DNA of 64,000 bases from Sporobacter sp963663605 (GTDB taxonomy: Bacteria > Bacillota > Clostridia > Oscillospirales > Oscillospiraceae). Of the stretch, positions 60,117 to 64,000 are shown piece after piece. The notes beneath the pieces are model-generated. The model did no database searches, had not been told where the DNA came from, and worked only from the letters and a program-made list of their open reading frames with translations. The stretch covers positions 534,269-598,268 of the forward strand of contig CAXXVF010000001.1 in assembly GCA_963663605.2 (NCBI GenBank), given 5' to 3'. Numbering within the stretch: position 1 is the first letter of the stretch; every line of letters starts with the position of its first letter. The position numbers and the translations under genes were made by a program.

Positions 60117-60773
60117 TTATACCGACCGGAGCGCGCGGATGGCCCCGGCGCGGTCAGATTCTTTGAAAATGGCGCTTCCGGCCACCAGCACGTCGGCGCC
60201 GGCCTCGATACACAGCCTGGCCGTTTCCGGGTTGACGCCCCCGTCGACCTCGAGCTCGCAGGAGATGCCGCGTGCGTCGAACGTCCGGCGCAAAAACGCG
60301 ATCTTCGGCAGCATGTCGGCCATAAACTTCTGGCCGCCGAAGCCCGGTTCCACGGTCATGACAAGCGCCAGGTCCAGAAGCTCCAGATAAGGCAGGATGC
60401 TTTCGGCGGGTGTTTTCGGCTTAATGCATAGCCCGGCCTTTTTACCGCGGCCTTTGATTATTTCAAGCGCTTTTCCCGTATTGTCCGGCGTGTCGGCCTC
60501 CAGGTGGACGACGACGATGTCCGCGCCTGCGTCGATAAAGTCCCCGACATACCGCACCGGTTCCGTTATCATCAGATGCACGTCGAGCGTCATATCCGTA
60601 AATGCCCGGACGGACTTTAAAACGGGGATGCCGATGGAGATATTCGGAACGAATATGCCGTCCATAACGTCAAAATGGAGATAGTCGGCTTCCGAAACGC
60701 TTAAAATATCGTCGCCTAAATGTGCAAAATCGGCGGATAGTATAGAAGGGGCTATTTTCAGCAAGTCGATCAT
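60117..60773 (-). CDS. rpe: ribulose-phosphate 3-epimerase
   Basis: 218 aa TIM barrel. Catalytic and metal residues in LHFDVMDG, LDVHLMI, VTVEPGFGGQ and VDGGV. It interconverts ribulose-5-P and xylulose-5-P in the pentose-phosphate pathway. First gene before recR. Confidence 0.96.
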   Translation of the reverse strand: MIDLLKIAPSILSADFAHLGDDILSVSEADYLHFDVMDGIFVPNISIGIPVLKSVRAFTDMTLDVHLMITEPVRYVGDFIDAGADIVVVHLEADTPDNTGKALEIIKGRGKKAGLCIKPKTPAESILPYLELLDLALVMTVEPGFGGQKFMADMLPKIAFLRRTFDARGISCELEVDGGVNPETARLCIEAGADVLVAGSAIFKESDRAGAIRALRSV

Positions 60774-60951
60774 TCCTTTTACATGGCGTCCGTCCGTTGA
60801 AAGGCGGCGGGATCGGTCACGTCGGCCTGCGGCGCGGCATACTATTAATTAAGCGGCTGGCGCGCCGCGCGCTTTCATATAGGGGCCGCCGACCGGGTTT
60901 TATATCCGGCGCGGCCCCGAAGTGCAGCATGATACATCTTCAATATACCGA

Positions 60952-60980
60952 CTATAATATAATTCATCAAATAATGTCAA
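60952..60980 (-). promoter_or_regulatory. rpe-recR promoter
   Basis: TTGACA (60980-60975), 17 bp, TTATAG (60957-60952). The start is far (about 170 nt) from rpe. The leader is GC-rich and palindromic (GCGCGCCGCGCGC), with no gene. Confidence 0.55.
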
Positions 60981-61001
60981 GAAGAACGCGGACAATACTG
61001 C

Positions 61002-61030
61002 TTGACAGGCTGTTGCCGAATGCATAAAAT
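61002..61030 (+). promoter_or_regulatory. xpaC operon promoter
   Basis: TTGACA (61002-61007), 17 bp, TAAAAT (61025-61030). Divergent to the rpe promoter. Confidence 0.75.
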
Positions 61031-61131
61031 AAAGGAGTCATACTGGCAAATTAAGGCTTGCCGGACGTTTGTTGCTTACCGGAAGCTGTTTTGGGACATG
61101 CCCGTGAAAATGCGCTGTCCCGACCGGCATA

Positions 61132-61791
61132 ATGAAGAAACGGAGCTTAAAGGATATGCGTGAAGTTCGGAAAAAATCGACCGCGCCGGTTTACGGTCTG
61201 GCTGCCGTTTGGCTGTTTTACTGCCTTCTTTTCCCGCTGTATAAGTTTTGGCATTTCGCCGTGCTGATCGTTTTGGGAATTGCCGCATATGCCGTCCTGT
61301 CTGTCCTGTTTCCGGGGAAAACAGAGTTTATCAAGCAGGAGGAACCCGTAACGACCGGCGACGAAAAGATAGACAAGCTCATGGCCGAGGGCGTTGTTGC
61401 CGTCAATGAAATGGCAAGGCTGCGCGACAGCATCAATAACGCAGAGGTCAAAAAGAAAATTGATGAGATCATAAATATTACGGACAAAATATTCAAAGAC
61501 CTCATCGACGACCCGTCGGACTACCGGCAGGTCAAGCACTTCGCCGATTTCTATCTGCCGACGACGATGAAGCTTTTAAACACCTATGACCGCATGGCGA
61601 GCCTCGGCGGCATGGGCAAGAACATCACCGGCACAATGGAGCGCATCGAAACGATACTGGACACAACGCTTGAAGGTTATAAGAAACAGCTGGACGCACT
61701 TTTTGCCGATCAGGCGCTCGATATCGAAACGGATATCGTCGTACTAAAAAGCATGATGCAAAAAGAAGGCCTCGCCGGCAAGGACTTTTAG
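61132..61791 (+). CDS. xpaC: XpaC-like membrane protein
   Basis: 219 aa. N-terminal basic stretch, two membrane helices (about 21-36 and 40-58), then a helical cytoplasmic domain with EPVTTGDEKIDKLMAEG and YLPTTMKLLNTYDRM as in XpaC (5-bromo-4-chloroindolyl phosphate hydrolysis) proteins. It is regularly next to telA. The ribosome site is weak. The biochemical role is not known. Confidence 0.85.
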   Translation: MKKRSLKDMREVRKKSTAPVYGLAAVWLFYCLLFPLYKFWHFAVLIVLGIAAYAVLSVLFPGKTEFIKQEEPVTTGDEKIDKLMAEGVVAVNEMARLRDSINNAEVKKKIDEIINITDKIFKDLIDDPSDYRQVKHFADFYLPTTMKLLNTYDRMASLGGMGKNITGTMERIETILDTTLEGYKKQLDALFADQALDIETDIVVLKSMMQKEGLAGKDF

Positions 61792-61806
61792 AAAGGAAGT
61801 ACATCT

Positions 61807-62961
61807 ATGCCTGACAACACCTCCGATTATACGCCGAGCCTGAGCTTCGGCGAAGACGCGCCGGCCGCCCGGGCGGTACCCGAAGCGTCGGCGCCCGCTG
61901 CTGCGGCGCAGGGCCAGGAAGCCAAGCTCGATATCAGCCAGCTGAGCGCGGAAGAGCAGAAAGCCATACATGAATTTTCTCAGAAGATCGATATCACGGA
62001 CACGAACGCCGTTTTGACCTACGGTGCGGGGTCGCAGAGGAATATCGCCGATTTTTCGGCTTCGACGCTCGACAAGGTCCGCACGAAGGATATGGGCGAG
62101 GTCGGCGACATGCTGTCCAATCTCGTCGTCCAGCTCAAGGGCTTCAATTACGGCGAGAACGAAAAAAAAGGCCTGTTCGGCCTGCGCAAAAAAATACAAA
62201 ACCAGATCGCCACGATGAAGGCCGAATACGACAAGACCTCCGTCAACGTCGACAAGATATCCGAGATGCTCGAAAAGCACCAGTATACGCTTTTAAAGGA
62301 CGCGGCCATGCTCGACAAGATGTACGAGCTCAATCAGGCGTACTTTAAAGAGCTGACGATGTATATTCTGGCCGGCAAGGAAAAGCTTAAGGAATGCAAT
62401 GAGGTCATCCTGCCGCAGCTGAAGAAAAAAGCGGAGGAATCCGGCAAACCCGAGGACGCGCAGGCCGTCAATGACTTCGCCAATCTCATAAACCGCTTTG
62501 AAAAGAAGCTGTACGATCTGGAGCTCACGCGGACGATATCCATCCAGATGGCGCCGCAGATCCGCCTTTTGCAGAACAACGACAGCCTCATGGTCGAGAA
62601 GATCCAGACCTCCATCGTCAACACGATCCCGCTGTGGAAGAGCCAGATGGTCCTGGCGCTGGGCCTGCACCACTCACAGCAGGCGATGGAATCGCAGCGT
62701 GAGGTGACGAACATGACGAACGAACTGCTCAGGAAGAACGCCGACATGCTTAAGACCGGCACGGTCGAGATCGCCAGGGAGTCTGAGCGGGGCGTTGCGG
62801 ATATCGAGACGCTGCAGGAGACGAACCGGAAGCTCATCGAAACACTTGAAGAGGTGCGCACCATCCAGACGGAGGGCGCGGCCAAACGCAAAGAGGCCGA
62901 AACCGAACTCGGCCGTATCGAAGGCGAACTGAAGCAGAAGCTTCTCGACCTGCGTAAATAA
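61807..62961 (+). CDS. telA: TelA-family (toxic anion resistance) protein
   Basis: 384 aa (GAAAGGAAG before ATG). Typical TelA: helical, with KGLFGLRKKI, a long coiled coil and LGLHHSQQAMESQREVTNMTN followed by ELLRKNADMLK. Linked to tellurite and cell-envelope stress in other Firmicutes. It is 15 nt after xpaC. Confidence 0.92.
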   Translation: MPDNTSDYTPSLSFGEDAPAARAVPEASAPAAAAQGQEAKLDISQLSAEEQKAIHEFSQKIDITDTNAVLTYGAGSQRNIADFSASTLDKVRTKDMGEVGDMLSNLVVQLKGFNYGENEKKGLFGLRKKIQNQIATMKAEYDKTSVNVDKISEMLEKHQYTLLKDAAMLDKMYELNQAYFKELTMYILAGKEKLKECNEVILPQLKKKAEESGKPEDAQAVNDFANLINRFEKKLYDLELTRTISIQMAPQIRLLQNNDSLMVEKIQTSIVNTIPLWKSQMVLALGLHHSQQAMESQREVTNMTNELLRKNADMLKTGTVEIARESERGVADIETLQETNRKLIETLEEVRTIQTEGAAKRKEAETELGRIEGELKQKLLDLRK

Positions 62962-62962
62962 A

Positions 62963-63534
62963 ATGGAGGCATTGAAAAAACGCTCGACCGCCATGATAAT
63001 TGCGGTAATCGTCATTATTTTCGGAACGCTTTTCGGCGTGCACCGCTCCGTCGGTGCCCAGACGAAAAAAATAGAAGCGATGTTTTATAACGGCGTATTT
63101 CTCGAAGAGGAAAATTATACACAGACGAGCATTGATTCGCAGCTTAATAAGCGCGAAACGGCGGCGCTGGGCCTCGTCACGGTCGCCAACCACTACGACG
63201 CTCTCGAGGATAAGACCGAGAGCCTCCGTCAGGTGCGCATTGCGCTTTTAGACGCGGAAACGATACCCCGAAAATACGCGGCCAACGAGGCTATGCAGTC
63301 GGCTTGTGAAGCGTTATACGGTGCGCTTGTCGTTCAAAGCTTGACGGACAGCGAGGCGGCGGCCCGCCGAAAGTTACGCCGCAACGCTGGGACGGCGCTC
63401 AGAGCGTCATCAAGGGGAGCGCTTACAATGAAATGGTATCGGCATTCAGACAGGAACTCACGGCGTTCCCAGTCGGCGTTCTGAAAAATCTGGCCTTTGT
63501 GACGGCCCCTGAATACTTCGGGACGGAGGAATAA
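62963..63534 (+). pseudogene. LemA-like protein, frame broken twice
   Basis: Starts 1 nt after telA. One membrane helix (about 9-27), then a helical LemA-like domain. The frame from the start runs to 63484 but its last 40 codons are not protein-like. The real C-terminus (AQSVIKGSAYNEMVSAF... to TAA 63534) is in another frame. Removing one T at 63374-63375 and one C at 63387 restores a continuous ...RKYAATWDGAQSV... protein. So it is either a recent pseudogene or the result of two indel errors. Confidence 0.7.
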
Positions 63535-63537
63535 CCC

Positions 63538-64000
63538 ATGAAAAAAAGAATCGTTTCGGCAGTTATTATAATTATACTGCTGTTTGCGTTGGCGGTGCCG
63601 TCACTGGCAGTCGTCGGTCAAAGCCCTGAGTATTATGTGGCCGACTATGCCGGCGTGCTGTCTGATGCGCTTGAGAAGCGGATCATAGACGCCAATGCCG
63701 ATCTGGAACAAAAAGTGCGACGGCGCGCAGATCGTCGTCGTGACGGTCGAATACTTAGACGGCATGTATTCCGATGAATATGCGATGCAGCTGTTCAACG
63801 ACTGGGGCGTCGGCAGCGGTACGGCCAATAACGGGATGCTGCTGCTTCTGGCAACGGGTGAAAATAAAGCATGGTTGACGGTCGGCGACGGCATTTACGG
63901 GTCCTTTCCGACAAGTAAGATAGACAGCTATTTTGATAGTTACTTCTGGGACGACTTCGACGCGGGCCGTTATGAAGAGGCCACGACCAATATGCTCGAA
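63538..64000 (+). pseudogene. TPM-domain protein (YgcG-like), 5' part, with one frameshift
   Basis: Signal peptide (about 1-26), then a TPM domain start (YYVADYAGVLSDALEKRI). The frame is lost after LEQK at an A5 run (63710-63714). One A fewer restores CDGAQIVVVTVEYLDGMYSDE, NDWGVGSGTANNGMLLLLA and beyond, open to the window end. TPM proteins are membrane-attached and commonly found with LemA. The indel may be a homopolymer sequencing error. Confidence 0.7.

Noticed and set aside
60797..61027. 76-aa plus-strand frame
   Set aside because: GC-rich palindromic intergenic sequence containing both divergent promoters.
1..64000. CRISPR array, rRNA operon, prophage structural genes, integrase or relaxase
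   Set aside because: Looked for regularly spaced direct repeats, rRNA stretches and typical motifs; none seen. The only regular repeats are those listed.

Overview
The window looks like chromosome of an anaerobic, low-to-mid GC Firmicute, most likely a Clostridia member close to the Oscillospirales. This rests on gene content: membrane pyrophosphatase, flavodiiron protein, phosphotransacetylase, RNase J, ComFB, XpaC/TelA, sigma-A promoters of TTGACA/TATAAT type, and AGGAGG ribosome sites. The taxon is inference, because no rRNA is present.

Layout. 0-12 kb: the end of a beta-helix protein, a capsule-type tyrosine kinase, ComFB, the pyrophosphatase hppA (minus), then a metal/redox block. In that block a NiCo (czcD-type) riboswitch with its own promoter and terminator precedes a P-type ATPase. 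An encapsulated-ferritin-like protein and the operon cysK-mnmA-fprA (minus) follow. 11.8-13.6 kb is gene-poor. It holds a tandem repeat, a candidate type I toxin-antitoxin module (27-residue hydrophobic peptide opposed by an antisense promoter) and two very small genes. 13.7-26.7 kb is mostly cell-surface and signalling genes (GH3 lipoprotein, HD-GYP protein, PKD protein, zinc-ribbon membrane protein) plus pta. 27-33.1 kb carries a hydantoinase/acetone-carboxylase-like three-gene operon, a MarR regulator and a beta-keto-acid cleavage enzyme.

33.3-46.5 kb is an accessory island. It ends at an intact tRNA-Leu(CAG) gene and is punctuated by four 3'-terminal fragments of a tRNA-Leu in the same orientation, as expected from serial integration at the tRNA 3' end. 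No integrase is visible. Cargo: a nuclease-like gene with an in-frame stop plus a class III cyclase-like gene (possible defence pair), a DUF3775-like gene, an IS3-family element, two cold-shock proteins and a DEAD-box helicase whose leaders all carry terminator-like hairpins, several tiny genes, and a B12-radical SAM / six-hairpin / glycosyltransferase trio.

46.6-64 kb returns to core genes: carA and a carB fused to a DapF-like domain that lacks both catalytic cysteines, MarR, GNAT, ArsC/Spx-like, RNase J, a methyltransferase with two tandem paralogous membrane proteins, recR, rpe, and the xpaC-telA-lemA-TPM operon. The last two genes of that operon contain apparent single-base frameshifts. 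Small palindromic repeats fill many intergenic gaps. No CRISPR array was found.
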